Positions 42,177 through 50,734 of a stretch of DNA of 64,000 nucleotides are shown here, piece after piece. The DNA lies in assembly GCF_018343535.1 (NCBI RefSeq), contig NZ_JAGYPF010000003.1, positions 310,001-374,000 on the forward strand, given 5' to 3'. The notes below the pieces were generated by a model. The model worked only from the letters and a program-made list of their open reading frames with translations, did not search any database and was not told the DNA's origin. The DNA is from Neobacillus rhizophilus (GTDB lineage: Bacteria > Bacillota > Bacilli > Bacillales > Cytobacillaceae). Made by a program: the position numbers and the translations under genes. Positions within the stretch are counted from its first letter, which is position 1. Each line of letters starts with the position of its first letter.

Positions 42177-42542
42177 TTATTTCTGATAGTTCAGCAGCCA
42201 GCCAATTCCAAATCGGTCAACCAGATTGGCATGCAACGCACCCCAGAACGTTTCTTGTAAAGCAAAGGTAACTCTTCCTTCGTTGCTAAGGGAGTCATAT
42301 ACTCTTCTAATTTCCTCTTCACTCTCACACTCCAACGTAATTCTCACGTTATCTCCTACATGTACTTTACTAAAGGTATCAGAGAAGTGGATGATGCTAT
42401 CACCTAAATGAAGCTCAGCATGCAGACACTTGCCATCTTCCGTTTGTTGGATGTTTTTAATGTCTCCACCAAACAAACCTTGATAATACTCCATTACGTT
42501 CAGGCAATTATCAACAAAAACATATGGATTTGCACTTTTCAA
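42177..42542 (-). CDS. VOC-superfamily (PhnB-like) protein
   Basis: 121 residues. Paired VOC modules: NPYVFVDNCLNVMEYYQGLFGG, and FALQETFWGALHANLVDRFG cut to LQETFWGALHANLVDRFGIG, very like the VOC protein at 2553. TTG start at 42542 with GGGAGG 8 nt upstream. Substrate unknown. Follows the deacetylase gene with a 22-bp gap. Confidence 0.85.
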   Translation of the reverse strand: MKSANPYVFVDNCLNVMEYYQGLFGGDIKNIQQTEDGKCLHAELHLGDSIIHFSDTFSKVHVGDNVRITLECESEEEIRRVYDSLSNEGRVTFALQETFWGALHANLVDRFGIGWLLNYQK

Positions 42543-42564
42543 AACGAATTCCTCCCTAAATAGA

Positions 42565-43272
42565 TTACTTACCTGCTGATTCTTGCAGCTCATTAACGGT
42601 TACAAATTTATAGCCTTTGTCAGTTAAGGATTGTAAGATTCCCTCCACCGCCTTTAGCTCTTCAGCGGATCCGCTGTACCAAGGGTGCAGCAATATGATG
42701 GACCCAGGCTCTATGTTTTTCCTGACATACTCCACTTTGTCTGAAGCGGTGGTGTAATAACTGTCCGGCTCTAGGTTCCAGGTAATCGTGTCTCTATCAT
42801 GTTTGCTCAGGTAATAGGGCAGACCGACCAGCTTTTTTCCATTTGGCGGGCGGACATCGATTTCACCTTGGTAGCCCGCTTCATGTATTAACTGATCGGT
42901 GGATTCAATTTCCTTTTTAATATAAGACGGTGATTTAAAAATCATTCGCTCATGGGAATATGTATGGTTGCCAAGCTGGTGGCCGGCCTCCGCCAGCTCC
43001 TTCGCTACCTCCGGATTTTTCTTAATTTCATTGCCGATAAGAAAAAAGGTTGCCTTTGCATTGTATTTATCCAATAACGGCAAAAGCTCCGGAATATTTT
43101 CCGAAGGGCCATCGTCAAACGTCAACGCCACGAGCTTCTGATTTGTATCTACCTTATACGTTAGGTCCCCAAATAACTGGTACGTTCGTGAATTCATTAA
43201 TTTGTAGGTGCCAAATAGCAGTAGAAAAACAAGCAGAACTCCAGTGCCTGTATAGGCTAATTTCTTTTTCAT
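42565..43272 (-). CDS. Polysaccharide deacetylase (NodB/CE4), membrane-anchored
   Basis: 235 residues. Hydrophobic N-terminal anchor (about 7-25), then CE4 motifs: LTFDDGPSE (Asp-Asp), HTYSH (metal His pair in GNHTYSHERM), RPPNGKK, WNLEPDSYY, and ILLHPW, where many family members have LLHD. Removes acetyl groups from cell-wall glycan outside the membrane. The HPW ending suggests a divergent subgroup. Precedes a VOC gene on the same strand. Confidence 0.9.
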   Translation of the reverse strand: MKKKLAYTGTGVLLVFLLLFGTYKLMNSRTYQLFGDLTYKVDTNQKLVALTFDDGPSENIPELLPLLDKYNAKATFFLIGNEIKKNPEVAKELAEAGHQLGNHTYSHERMIFKSPSYIKKEIESTDQLIHEAGYQGEIDVRPPNGKKLVGLPYYLSKHDRDTITWNLEPDSYYTTASDKVEYVRKNIEPGSIILLHPWYSGSAEELKAVEGILQSLTDKGYKFVTVNELQESAGK

Positions 43273-43290
43273 AAAACACTCCTACATAAC

Positions 43291-43320
43291 AAAGCGCAAA
43301 ACCGCAGGGCTTTGCACTTT
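43291..43320 (-). terminator. Terminator of the DUF2269-like gene
   Basis: Minus-strand AAAGTGCAAAG pairs with TTTTGCGCTTT around CCCTGCGG. Confidence 0.7.
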
Positions 43321-43327
43321 TTTTTTC

Positions 43328-43780
43328 CTAAAAAGGTTTAAGTATCATAAGAGTAATGATAATGATAAAAATAAAGTTTTCCAAGTTTTCACAGAAGAAG
43401 AGTTCTTTAGATAACTTCCAGTACTCCTCCGGTATATCGTCGCCTTTATGAGACTTCAACATCTCTTTAATCGGTCTTGACCTTGGCGACAAGACAAGCG
43501 GGCCGATTGCCAGGGCAGCCAAAAAGAGAATGAGACTTATGAGATACCATCCTTGACGGAACAGTGCAGTATTAAACAAACCAAGTCCCAATCCTGTCAC
43601 GAGTAGTAACACACCGCCAATCATGACATAGATATGCAGCTTGTTTCGAATGGCATAGGAATGGCGCAATTCGGTCATTGTTTTCCCTGATTTAACTACC
43701 GTTGTTAAAATAAACCCCGGTCCCATTCCGATTATGGCAGAAAAAATGTGTATGAAAACTAGAGCTTTGTAGAAAGTCAT
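43328..43780 (-). CDS. DUF2269-family membrane protein
   Basis: 150 residues, four TM helices; FIHIFSAIIGMGPGF with a conserved His in TM1 and the second-helix region HIYVMIGGVLLLVTGLGLG are typical of DUF2269. A heme- or redox-linked role has been suggested for such His-bearing helices, but nothing here proves it. Confidence 0.82.
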   Translation of the reverse strand: MTFYKALVFIHIFSAIIGMGPGFILTTVVKSGKTMTELRHSYAIRNKLHIYVMIGGVLLLVTGLGLGLFNTALFRQGWYLISLILFLAALAIGPLVLSPRSRPIKEMLKSHKGDDIPEEYWKLSKELFFCENLENFIFIIIITLMILKPF

Positions 43781-43963
43781 CGTCAGCTACCTCCATTCTC
43801 TACAGGACAATTTTATCATAAACAAGATTATTAATATAAGGAGGTTTGTTACATATTTTCGTAGATTTCAACTGATACAGTTTTAATAATAAGAATGTTT
43901 GTCCAAGCCTTTTTTTGATAATAGCATATTTTAATAAATAAAGGTGGAAAGGGGGAGGTCTGC

Positions 43964-44167
43964 TTGTATAGTGGTTGGAGAGATGATGAAAAAGTAGAAA
44001 TTGAAGTAGAAGGCTTAACGAGCCGCCATCGTAATAACAGGAGAAAGTTTGTGATTGATGCCGACCAAGTCATTATCCGTGCTAATAAGGTGACCATCAT
44101 CAAGGAAGAAGAAAAAGAGAAACATCATGATCTTTTCGATGATTTTAGGAAGTTTTTTTGGATTTAG
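43964..44167 (+). CDS. Small highly charged hypothetical protein
   Basis: 67 residues, very charged, with a beta-rich repeat-like centre (KFVIDADQVIIRANKVTII) and acidic/aromatic end (DLFDDFRKFFWI). TTG start behind GGGGGAGG at the right spacing, and a terminator follows, so it is probably real. Family not recognised. Confidence 0.6.
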   Translation: MYSGWRDDEKVEIEVEGLTSRHRNNRRKFVIDADQVIIRANKVTIIKEEEKEKHHDLFDDFRKFFWI

Positions 44168-44186
44168 TGACAGCGGGAGCTGCTTG

Positions 44187-44222
44187 AAACCGGCATAGCC
44201 AATCGAGGCTAGCCGGTTTTTA
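44187..44222. terminator. Bidirectional terminator
   Basis: AAACCGGC-A-TAGCC pairs with GGCTA-GCCGGTTTTT. Confidence 0.88.
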
Positions 44223-44224
44223 AT

Positions 44225-44764
44225 CTATTCATCTTTGGGATTTATGATCGCCAGCACCTGGTGGTCTTCCCATTTTCCGTTGATTTTGACATTTTTAATA
44301 GCGATTCCTTCCTTATGGAAGCCCGCTTTTTCCAACACACGGATAGAGCCAATATTATGCGGCATCACGCCGGCTTCGATGCGGTGCAGATTTAACTCTT
44401 TAAATGCATATTCGACGATGAGTTTGGCAGCCTCAGTGGTGTAGCCTTGCCCGTTATGCTTTTGATCTAAAAAGTATCCGATGAAGGCACTTTGAAGGGA
44501 GCTTCTGAGAACCTGGAATAGATTGATTGTGCCGATTAAAGCGTCATCCTTTGTAAAAATTCCGAAGGTATACGCCTGATCAGCTTGCCAATCCTTTGCA
44601 AACTCTTTGATTCTGTTTTGCTGGACCTCTAATGTGTAAAAATCGTTGGTGCGCTCATAGGAGAACTTTTCGAAAAAACGTCGGTTCTCTTTTTGCAATT
44701 TGAGCAGGGATGCTGCATCGTCTTCAGTAAAGGGTCTTATGTAGATGTTTTTGCTTTTGAGCAT
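44225..44764 (-). CDS. GNAT acetyltransferase, RimJ/RimL type
   Basis: 179 residues. IYIRPFTEDDAASLL start, motif A YFLDQKHNGQGYTTEAAKL, motif B EAGVMPHNIGSIRVLEKAGF, as in ribosomal-protein Ser/Ala acetyltransferases. May acetylate a protein N-terminus or an antibiotic. Third of three GNAT genes in a row. Confidence 0.9.
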   Translation of the reverse strand: MLKSKNIYIRPFTEDDAASLLKLQKENRRFFEKFSYERTNDFYTLEVQQNRIKEFAKDWQADQAYTFGIFTKDDALIGTINLFQVLRSSLQSAFIGYFLDQKHNGQGYTTEAAKLIVEYAFKELNLHRIEAGVMPHNIGSIRVLEKAGFHKEGIAIKNVKINGKWEDHQVLAIINPKDE

Positions 44765-44803
44765 TCGGGCCTCCCCCTTTTAATATGACTCGATAAACTG
44801 TAT

Positions 44804-45214
44804 CTAGTACATCTTATACATTCCATGAGATTTTGGATAGGTATATTGAAATCCAAACTTTTCATAGAGTCTATTAGCCGGATCATCCGCAATTAGACTT
44901 ACATACGAGCCCGGATAAGTGTTCTTTTCTAGATAATTCATTATTTCCTTCATGATTACTTTTCCGAGTCCTTGACCTTGGTAACTAGGTTTGACAACAA
45001 TGTCCACGATATGAAAAACAGTACCTCCGTCGCCGACTACCCGGCCTAATCCTATTAAGGTGCTTTGATCATAAATACAAACAGAAAACAAAGTGTTGTT
45101 TAGGCCGATTGTTGCAGCCTCAAGCGACTTTCTGCTAAGGCCTCCCTCAACTCTCAACTCAATGTATTCTATTGGGGAAGGCGAGGCATGGTTTATTTTA
45201 AAACTAATATTCAT
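44804..45214 (-). CDS. GNAT acetyltransferase
   Basis: 136 residues. Motif A VVKPSYQGQGLGKVIMKE and motif B YEKFGFQY. Middle gene of the three; short spacers (34-39 bp) suggest one transcript. Substrate unknown. Confidence 0.88.
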   Translation of the reverse strand: MNISFKINHASPSPIEYIELRVEGGLSRKSLEAATIGLNNTLFSVCIYDQSTLIGLGRVVGDGGTVFHIVDIVVKPSYQGQGLGKVIMKEIMNYLEKNTYPGSYVSLIADDPANRLYEKFGFQYTYPKSHGMYKMY

Positions 45215-45248
45215 TTTTCAAAAACCTACCTTTTTCTAATTTTCTTAT

Positions 45249-45758
45249 TTAAGGTTTTAGGTGTAAAACCATATACTCCTCATCGAAATATTCACCATTC
45301 ACAATTAATGCCTTTTCTTCATAACCAAATGATTTAAAACCTAGTTTGGTATAAAGCTTCTTGGCTTTTTCATTGCTTGCTGTGACGGTTAGATTGATTT
45401 TCTCAATAGTTTGGATTGTTTTTGCTTTTTCAATGGCGGCTGTAAGTAAGGCAGTCCCGACTCCGGAAACACGTTTATTAGACGTCACGAACATTGCAAA
45501 AATGTTGGCTCTGTGGCGGATTTTGCTTGGTTTCTCGTGCATTAAGGTGACGACACCAATGAGGTCTTGATTATGGAAGGCCCCGAATGTATAGGTTCCT
45601 TCTGCTGATAGATTTTGCGCGGTCTGTTCCACTGGGTTTTCTCGTTTGATGGAATCTTCGTAGCTTGTTAAAAATGCCTCCGGATTTTGCTGCAAGGCTT
45701 CTAGCCTTAGCTGCCAATAGCTGGCGGCATCATTCGAGTTTAATAGTCTTATTTCCAT
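45249..45758 (-). CDS. GNAT acetyltransferase
   Basis: 169 residues. IRLLNSNDAASYWQLRLEAL start, motif A FVTSNKRVSGVGTALL, motif B NEKAKKLYTKLGFKSFG. ATG at 45758 has GGGAGA upstream; the longer frame runs into the 52-bp array and is not used. First of the three-GNAT group. Confidence 0.9.
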   Translation of the reverse strand: MEIRLLNSNDAASYWQLRLEALQQNPEAFLTSYEDSIKRENPVEQTAQNLSAEGTYTFGAFHNQDLIGVVTLMHEKPSKIRHRANIFAMFVTSNKRVSGVGTALLTAAIEKAKTIQTIEKINLTVTASNEKAKKLYTKLGFKSFGYEEKALIVNGEYFDEEYMVLHLKP

Positions 45759-45839
45759 ACTTATCTCCCTTGTTAAAATTTTTGGGTTATACTGGGGTGG
45801 TTTGTCTATTGGACGGATTATATGTGCCCCCCGTTTTTT

Positions 45840-46099
45840 GATGAAGGACATAATCGGGTGGGTATCGGTTCAAAATGTCCTTCATAAGCTTGATGAAGAC
45901 CAAATCCGTGGGGTCCTTGGTTCAAAATGTCCTTCATTGGCTTGATGAAGACCAAATTCATGCTGTCCTCGGTTCAAAATGTCCTTCATAGACTCGATGA
46001 AGACCAAATCCATGCGGCTCATCGTTTAAAATGTCCTTCATTGGCTTGATGAAGACCAAATTCATGCTGTCCTCATTTCAAAATGTCCTTCATTCTCTA
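45840..46099. repeat. 52-bp tandem array 2 (5 units)
   Basis: GATGAAG recurs at 45840, 45892, 45944, 45996 and 46048, exactly 52 bp apart. Each junction forms TCCTTCAT-(7 nt)-ATGAAGACC, an inverted repeat. Linker bases between (for example CATGCTGTCCTCGG or CGTGGGGTCCTTGG) vary. Lies between the HD-protein stop and the GNAT start, all on the minus strand; no coding signal. Confidence 0.9.
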
Positions 46100-46143
46100 T
46101 TAAAGTAATGCCCGAAGACTAAAAATTTGGAGCGTCAAAAATT

Positions 46144-46686
46144 CTAACGCTTAAACAACCTGATTACCTCTTTCTCAAGTTCCTCTACCAAACTAAACGA
46201 CCCCTGGTGTCTGAGGCTCTCGACCAAATTGGTATAATACCACTCCTGCTGCTCCTTGCCTCGGTTAAACCTTTGCCAGACCTCATCGCCATCCCGCTCA
46301 TAATCTTTAATAATCGACCGGATATTGTGAAGTTTATCGGCACAGGCAACTGCACGGATATCGCTGGAGGCGTTTTTCAAAAATTCGATTGTGTGCTCCT
46401 TCCGATCCTCCCAAGAAAGCGACTTATCTGGTTCGGAACATCCCGCCACGATTTCAGCTATCTCTTCACCAAAGTCATGTTTGATGTCTTTTAGTTTGTA
46501 ATCGGTATCTTCATCAGTATCATGTAGAATTCCCGCTGCTACGACTTCATCGCGATAACCGGCCTTCATCAATAGCATTCCTACAGCAACCGGATGTGCG
46601 ATATACGGGATGTCCGTTCCTTTCCGATACTGGCGTTGATGCGCTTTACTGGCAATTTGAAGTGCTTTTTCAATTACATCCATCAT
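46144..46686 (-). CDS. HD-domain phosphohydrolase (RelA/SpoT-like N-terminal type)
   Basis: 180 residues. YIAHPVAVGMLL, AAGILHDTDEDTDY (HD pair) and ACADKLHNIRSI with the distal Asp make a complete HD metal site like that of SpoT/Mesh1 ppGpp hydrolases. No synthetase domain. Could hydrolyse (p)ppGpp or another nucleotide. ATG at 46686 preceded by GGAGG at 6 nt; the upstream extension is discarded. Confidence 0.87.
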   Translation of the reverse strand: MMDVIEKALQIASKAHQRQYRKGTDIPYIAHPVAVGMLLMKAGYRDEVVAAGILHDTDEDTDYKLKDIKHDFGEEIAEIVAGCSEPDKSLSWEDRKEHTIEFLKNASSDIRAVACADKLHNIRSIIKDYERDGDEVWQRFNRGKEQQEWYYTNLVESLRHQGSFSLVEELEKEVIRLFKR

Positions 46687-46844
46687 TGAATTCCTCCAAA
46701 ATCTTAGTATGATTATTTTACCATTTTTATCCTCGAGCATAAAAAATATATTTTTAACCAGTCATAATAACAAGAATGTACAACAGACATAATTCGTGGG
46801 TCGAATTGCATATTATTATGTGGTAAAAGATTGGGGGCGAGATT

Positions 46845-47309
46845 TTGGATAAGCCATTTATTCGTCAATCTTCTAAGGATAACACTTTCATGTTTTTGGG
46901 AAATATAGTTTCTTTTTTAGTAAATGGGGATGATACAAAAGGTCGATACGCTACTATTTTGACAGAGGAACGAAGAGGTTTTGAACCTCCTCCACATATT
47001 CATACGAGAGAAGACGAAACTTTTTTCATTCTTGAAGGGGAAATTACCTACTACGTAGGCGATACAATGATCAAAGCCACGCCTGGAACGTATGTTTATG
47101 CTCCAAGAGGAGTTTCACATACCTTCAAAGTGAACACGGAAACGGCTAGAGTATTATTATCTGTATATCCCTCTGGATTTGAGCAATTCATGAAGGAACT
47201 AAGTGTACCTGTTCCCAATAAATTGCCGACACCACCAGATGGTCCTCCCAGCCCGCAAGATGTTCAAAAGCTGGTTTCTACTGCTTTGAAATATGGAATA
47301 AAGATATAG
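46845..47309 (+). CDS. Cupin-domain protein, quercetinase-like
   Basis: 154 residues. Cupin motif 1 PPHIHTREDETFFILEGE (two His, Glu) and motif 2 APRGVSHTFKV with the third His; a C-terminal helical tail. Fe/Mn-dependent dioxygenase or isomerase possible. TTG start with GGGGGCGAG upstream. Confidence 0.86.
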   Translation: MDKPFIRQSSKDNTFMFLGNIVSFLVNGDDTKGRYATILTEERRGFEPPPHIHTREDETFFILEGEITYYVGDTMIKATPGTYVYAPRGVSHTFKVNTETARVLLSVYPSGFEQFMKELSVPVPNKLPTPPDGPPSPQDVQKLVSTALKYGIKI

Positions 47310-47356
47310 GTTGATTAACATTTGTTATAGAGTTTTTGTTAAAGATTGATAATAAT

Positions 47357-47390
47357 AGGCCCAGTTCAACATGAACTGAGCCTTATTTTA
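47357..47390. terminator. Bidirectional terminator
   Basis: AGGC-C-CAGTTC / GAACTG-A-GCCT stem then TATTTTA. Confidence 0.85.
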
Positions 47391-47391
47391 A

Positions 47392-48633
47392 TTAAACCTC
47401 TTCACTTTTTTTCAATACAGCCGCCCCTTTGAAAAGCGGAACTAGGAATAACACCCCGATGATAAATAACAGCGCAGTCGTTTCATACATCGCCACAAGC
47501 GAAAACTTTTCCTTGAGCCAGCCGCTTGCCGTCATGGTAATGACCATCGTTCCCATAAACATCGGATTCAAAATCCCGTTTACCCTGCCGATAAAGTCTG
47601 CCTCTGTATTTTTCAAAATCATCGTATTGATTCCAATATGGATACATGGCATAAATAAACCAGCGATAAATTGAACCGTTAAAGTCAGCCAGAACACCTC
47701 GGAAAATCCCAGCATCATAAAAACAATTGCATTTATGGCCATTCCTAGTGCTAGCAGAATTTGCGGCGGGGTCTTTTTGGCCAATCCTACAGTAAGGCCG
47801 CCACCTAAAATCATCCCTGCTCCAAATGCTGCCATCAGCCACTGCAGCTGCTCTTTTGGCAGGCCGAGCTTTTCTGTAACAAGAAATACTGCCAGCGGCT
47901 GCGTCAGTCCCAGCGCCAACCCGGCCGCCGCGAAACATCCGCCAAGCATCGTCAATGGACGACTGTTCAAAACGTAACTGAACCCTGCTTTCATTTCCTG
48001 CGTGATGGTTGTTTTTTCAGCCTTCTCCTCCACCTCATAATCGGCTGGAAGTAAAAATAGAATTCCCGCCGACAGTAAAAAGGCAACACCCATGATAGCA
48101 ATCGCGGCATCAATTCCGTAGCGTTGATACACAAACGTCCCAATAACAGGACCGAGAATCATGAACAACGCAAACAAGGTTTGGTAGATAGACATCCCCA
48201 TTTGGATGAGTTCTTCCCTCACATGCAACTTGAACAACTTCATCCCCGACGGCTGTGAAAACTGGGAAAGAATAGAGGATACGAGAGTCGCAAAGAAAAT
48301 AGCTTTCCAGCTTCCAAAAACAAGTGCCAACAGCACAACAAAGATCGATATAGCACTAAGGAAATCACACCATATCATCGTCCTTTTTGGCCGCCAGCGG
48401 TCGGCAAATGTTCCGCCAATAAAGGAAAATAGAAAGATTGGGGCAAATTCCGCCACCGAAATGAGCGACACGGCTACTGCATTTTCATTTGTTTTTTCTA
48501 CTACGAATAGTAAAATCGAGTAATTTCGGACCCAAATCCCGATTTGCAGGAAAAAAGTTGAAAGCAGGATTGTTTGAATCACCCGATTTCGAAACAATGC
48601 TCCAAGGGTCATGTCTGATTTTGTTGTTTCCAT
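47392..48633 (-). CDS. MFS drug exporter, Mef/MFS_3-like
   Basis: 413 residues, 12 TM helices. The N-terminal half has the MFS_3 start (FRNRVIQTILLSTFFLQIG) and motif A variant GGTFADRWRPKRT. Closest in plan to macrolide-type exporters (Mef) and related H+ antiporters; substrate not proven. The ATG follows a hairpin that contains its own ribosome site, and a short leader frame precedes it, so expression is probably induced by attenuation. Confidence 0.9.
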   Translation of the reverse strand: METTKSDMTLGALFRNRVIQTILLSTFFLQIGIWVRNYSILLFVVEKTNENAVAVSLISVAEFAPIFLFSFIGGTFADRWRPKRTMIWCDFLSAISIFVVLLALVFGSWKAIFFATLVSSILSQFSQPSGMKLFKLHVREELIQMGMSIYQTLFALFMILGPVIGTFVYQRYGIDAAIAIMGVAFLLSAGILFLLPADYEVEEKAEKTTITQEMKAGFSYVLNSRPLTMLGGCFAAAGLALGLTQPLAVFLVTEKLGLPKEQLQWLMAAFGAGMILGGGLTVGLAKKTPPQILLALGMAINAIVFMMLGFSEVFWLTLTVQFIAGLFMPCIHIGINTMILKNTEADFIGRVNGILNPMFMGTMVITMTASGWLKEKFSLVAMYETTALLFIIGVLFLVPLFKGAAVLKKSEEV

Positions 48634-48746
48634 AAAAAAACCTCCTTATCCGATCAATGGATAGGAGGTTTTTCAGGCGCAAAAAGTCATAGTACACCAA
48701 GTACCATTTAAACCTTTTTATAAAAAAGCCCATACCAATCCTATCC
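48634..48746 (-). promoter_or_regulatory. Attenuator-like leader of the MFS gene
   Basis: Minus strand: hairpin AAAACCTCCTATCC-(ATTGATC)-GGATAAGGAGGTTTT (48673-48634) pairs the ribosome site AAGGAGG and also looks like a terminator. Upstream GGATAGGA (48746-48739) can pair with the TCCTATCC arm and free the site. A leader frame starts at 48733 (MGFFIKRFKWYLVYYDFLR) behind AGGAT, and runs through the hairpin. Layout of drug-inducible attenuation. Confidence 0.6.
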
Positions 48747-48755
48747 AGAATTATG

Positions 48756-48769
48756 TTCGTTATTACGAA
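48756..48769. promoter_or_regulatory. Inverted repeat upstream of the MFS leader
   Basis: TTCGT-TATT-ACGAA, perfect 5-bp arms; it lies near the likely -10 (CATAAT on the minus strand) and could be an operator. Confidence 0.35.
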
Positions 48770-48882
48770 TTATTTCTAAAAATAGGATTAGTTATTCATT
48801 GGCTTAATGTTCACCCTTCCGAATTTGAGTAATTTTCATTTTACTGGATTTGTTTTTAAGTTTCAAGCAAAATTATGTTAGT

Positions 48883-49347
48883 TTATGGTAAATTTTTCTC
48901 GAACAACACCATATCCAAAGCCCTAATGCCATTTTCATATATTGGATCAGGGTATTTTTTGAAAAAATCCTTTTTAATTTCCGACATTCGAAAACCGGCT
49001 TTTTGATAAAAGGCGAGGTTGGCAATGCTGGAATTGGCGGTGCCGACAATCATTTTGTTGAATCCTCTAGACCGATAAACTTCAAAGGACTTCTTTATGG
49101 CCATTTTGCCAATTCCCATTCCCTGATACTTTTCTGATATAGCCATGTTCTTAATTTCCACAACGTGGTCCGGATGGAAGGTGAATAACATAACGCCAGC
49201 AGTGGCCCCTTCATATTTGATGGAGTACATTTCACCTTCAAGTATATATTTGTTAACGATTTCTTCGCTTTCATCTGCTAAAAGAAGCAAATCAAAAAAA
49301 GACAATCTTTGATCCCATTCAACGGGCTTTAAAACAACCTTTTTCAT
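48883..49347 (-). CDS. GNAT acetyltransferase
   Basis: 154 residues. Motif A MAISEKYQGMGIGKMAIKK and motif B NSSIANLAFYQKAGFRM. Stands alone. Substrate unknown. Confidence 0.88.
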   Translation of the reverse strand: MKKVVLKPVEWDQRLSFFDLLLLADESEEIVNKYILEGEMYSIKYEGATAGVMLFTFHPDHVVEIKNMAISEKYQGMGIGKMAIKKSFEVYRSRGFNKMIVGTANSSIANLAFYQKAGFRMSEIKKDFFKKYPDPIYENGIRALDMVLFEKNLP

Positions 49348-49450
49348 AAAAATAACCCCTGCTTATGTTTTCTTTATTTTATCAAAGATTTGGAAAAAGA
49401 AGGTTATTTGGGTCTAATATTCGAATATAAAGAAATGAGGGGGGATGGCC

Positions 49451-49810
49451 TTGAATATAGCAAGACTTTTGGGGGTGCTTGGCTCTTTAGGCGGACTTCT
49501 TTTCTGCATATACTTTTTATTTAATAATCCTTACGTTGGAGGTCCTCCGCCTGAAGATGTTCTTGCATCCTTTTCACTTTCGTATTTTCTTCCAATGATT
49601 ATAGGTCTTTATGCAAGCCGCTCTTTTAAACCTATCTTATTATTGATTTGCGCAATCTGGTCCTTCCCGTTAACTTTATATTTGGCGGCAACACCTGGAG
49701 TGTTTAAATGGCTAGTTATTTCCCCGGTTTTATTAATGGCAGCTGCTATTATCATGTTTAGAAAAAGAAAACATTCTCATAACGAGGTGAGTCTGAATGA
49801 CGAAAAATAA
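49451..49810 (+). CDS. Hypothetical four-helix membrane protein
   Basis: About 119 residues; four hydrophobic segments (~5-25, 42-58, 63-82, 88-106) and a basic tail RKRKHSHNE. Start: the ATG at 49445 abuts GAGGGGGG, whereas the TTG at 49451 is 8 nt after it and is preferred. Its end overlaps the next small gene, which has its own ribosome site inside. Family not recognised. Confidence 0.68.
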   Translation: MNIARLLGVLGSLGGLLFCIYFLFNNPYVGGPPPEDVLASFSLSYFLPMIIGLYASRSFKPILLLICAIWSFPLTLYLAATPGVFKWLVISPVLLMAAAIIMFRKRKHSHNEVSLNDEK

Positions 49811-49970
49811 ACCATTTAATGATGTCATTGATCATTATGATAAAATCGAAGGCAATGCCGCAAACGGAAGTTTAAAGAAACTGCCAAAGTTAAGATATTT
49901 CGGATACTTTTTTATTAGTTTTTTTGCTTTAGGGATTATGTTGTTGATTATTTTAAATATATTGCTATAG
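49797..49970 (+). CDS. Small membrane protein, coupled to the gene before
   Basis: 57 residues: polar N-terminal half (FNDVIDHYDKIEGNAANG) and one TM helix near the C-terminus (FFISFFALGIMLLIILNILL region). ATG overlaps the previous stop by 14 nt, with GAGGTGAG 5 nt upstream. Short, but coupling and ribosome site support it. Function unknown. Confidence 0.65.
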   Translation: MTKNKPFNDVIDHYDKIEGNAANGSLKKLPKLRYFGYFFISFFALGIMLLIILNILL

Positions 49971-50022
49971 TTTTTTTAAAAAAGCAAAAGGATATCAATA
50001 ATTTTGGAAAGGACTGAATCGA

Positions 50023-50721
50023 ATGAAGCAAATTATTGCGCTGGGCGGCGGCGGATTCTCGATGGAACCGGAGAACCCGTTATTAGATACATATATCCTG
50101 CAACAATCTAGGAAAACCAATCCAAAAATCTGTTTTGTCCCGACTGCCAGCGGGGATTCAGACAGTTATGTAAGCGATTTTTATCGTTTTTTTGAAAAAA
50201 TGCCTTGTGAACCTTCGCATCTATCATTGTTCAGACCTCCGACTAGAGATTTGGAAAGCTTTGTTTTAGAAAAAGACATCATTTATGTCGGCGGTGGCAA
50301 CACCAAAAACTTATTGGTGCTTTGGAAAGAATGGGGCTTGGATAAAATTTTGAAAAAGGCTTGGAATCAAAGCATCGTTTTGGCAGGAATCAGTGCTGGT
50401 TCGATTTGCTGGTTTGAAGAAGGTGTCACTGATTCCTTTGGCGGCGGCCTTGAACCAATTAAAGCCTTGGGATTTTTGAAAGGCAGCAATTGTCCGCATT
50501 ATGATGGCGAAGAGGACAGACGACCGGCTTACCATCGGCTTGTTGGTACGGGAGCACTTGGAGGCGGGATTGCCGCAGATGATGGGGTGGCGATTCATTT
50601 CATTGATCAGGATGTTCATAAAATTGTTAGTTCCAGGCCGAATGCAAAGGCCTACTCCCTCTCTTTTGATAATAAGGTAATTGAGACGGAGCTTAGGACG
50701 GAGTATTTGGGGGATATTTAG
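50023..50721 (+). CDS. Peptidase E-like (S51, class-I-glutamine-amidotransferase fold)
   Basis: 232 residues. Nucleophile Ser in AGISAGSICWFEE, DSFGGGLEP, CPHYDGEEDRR (His/Asp), and IAADDGVAIHF. Homologous to B. subtilis YgaJ. S51 enzymes cleave Asp-X dipeptides or act as cyanophycinases; peptidase E activity is likely. No terminator follows; the third 52-bp array begins 14 bp after the stop. Confidence 0.9.
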   Translation: MKQIIALGGGGFSMEPENPLLDTYILQQSRKTNPKICFVPTASGDSDSYVSDFYRFFEKMPCEPSHLSLFRPPTRDLESFVLEKDIIYVGGGNTKNLLVLWKEWGLDKILKKAWNQSIVLAGISAGSICWFEEGVTDSFGGGLEPIKALGFLKGSNCPHYDGEEDRRPAYHRLVGTGALGGGIAADDGVAIHFIDQDVHKIVSSRPNAKAYSLSFDNKVIETELRTEYLGDI

Positions 50722-50734
50722 CTGTTATTGGTCT

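Noticed and set aside
48485-48733. 82-codon frame as a full protein
   Set aside because: Its second half overlaps the MFS gene in another frame; only the first ~30 codons make sense, as a leader peptide.
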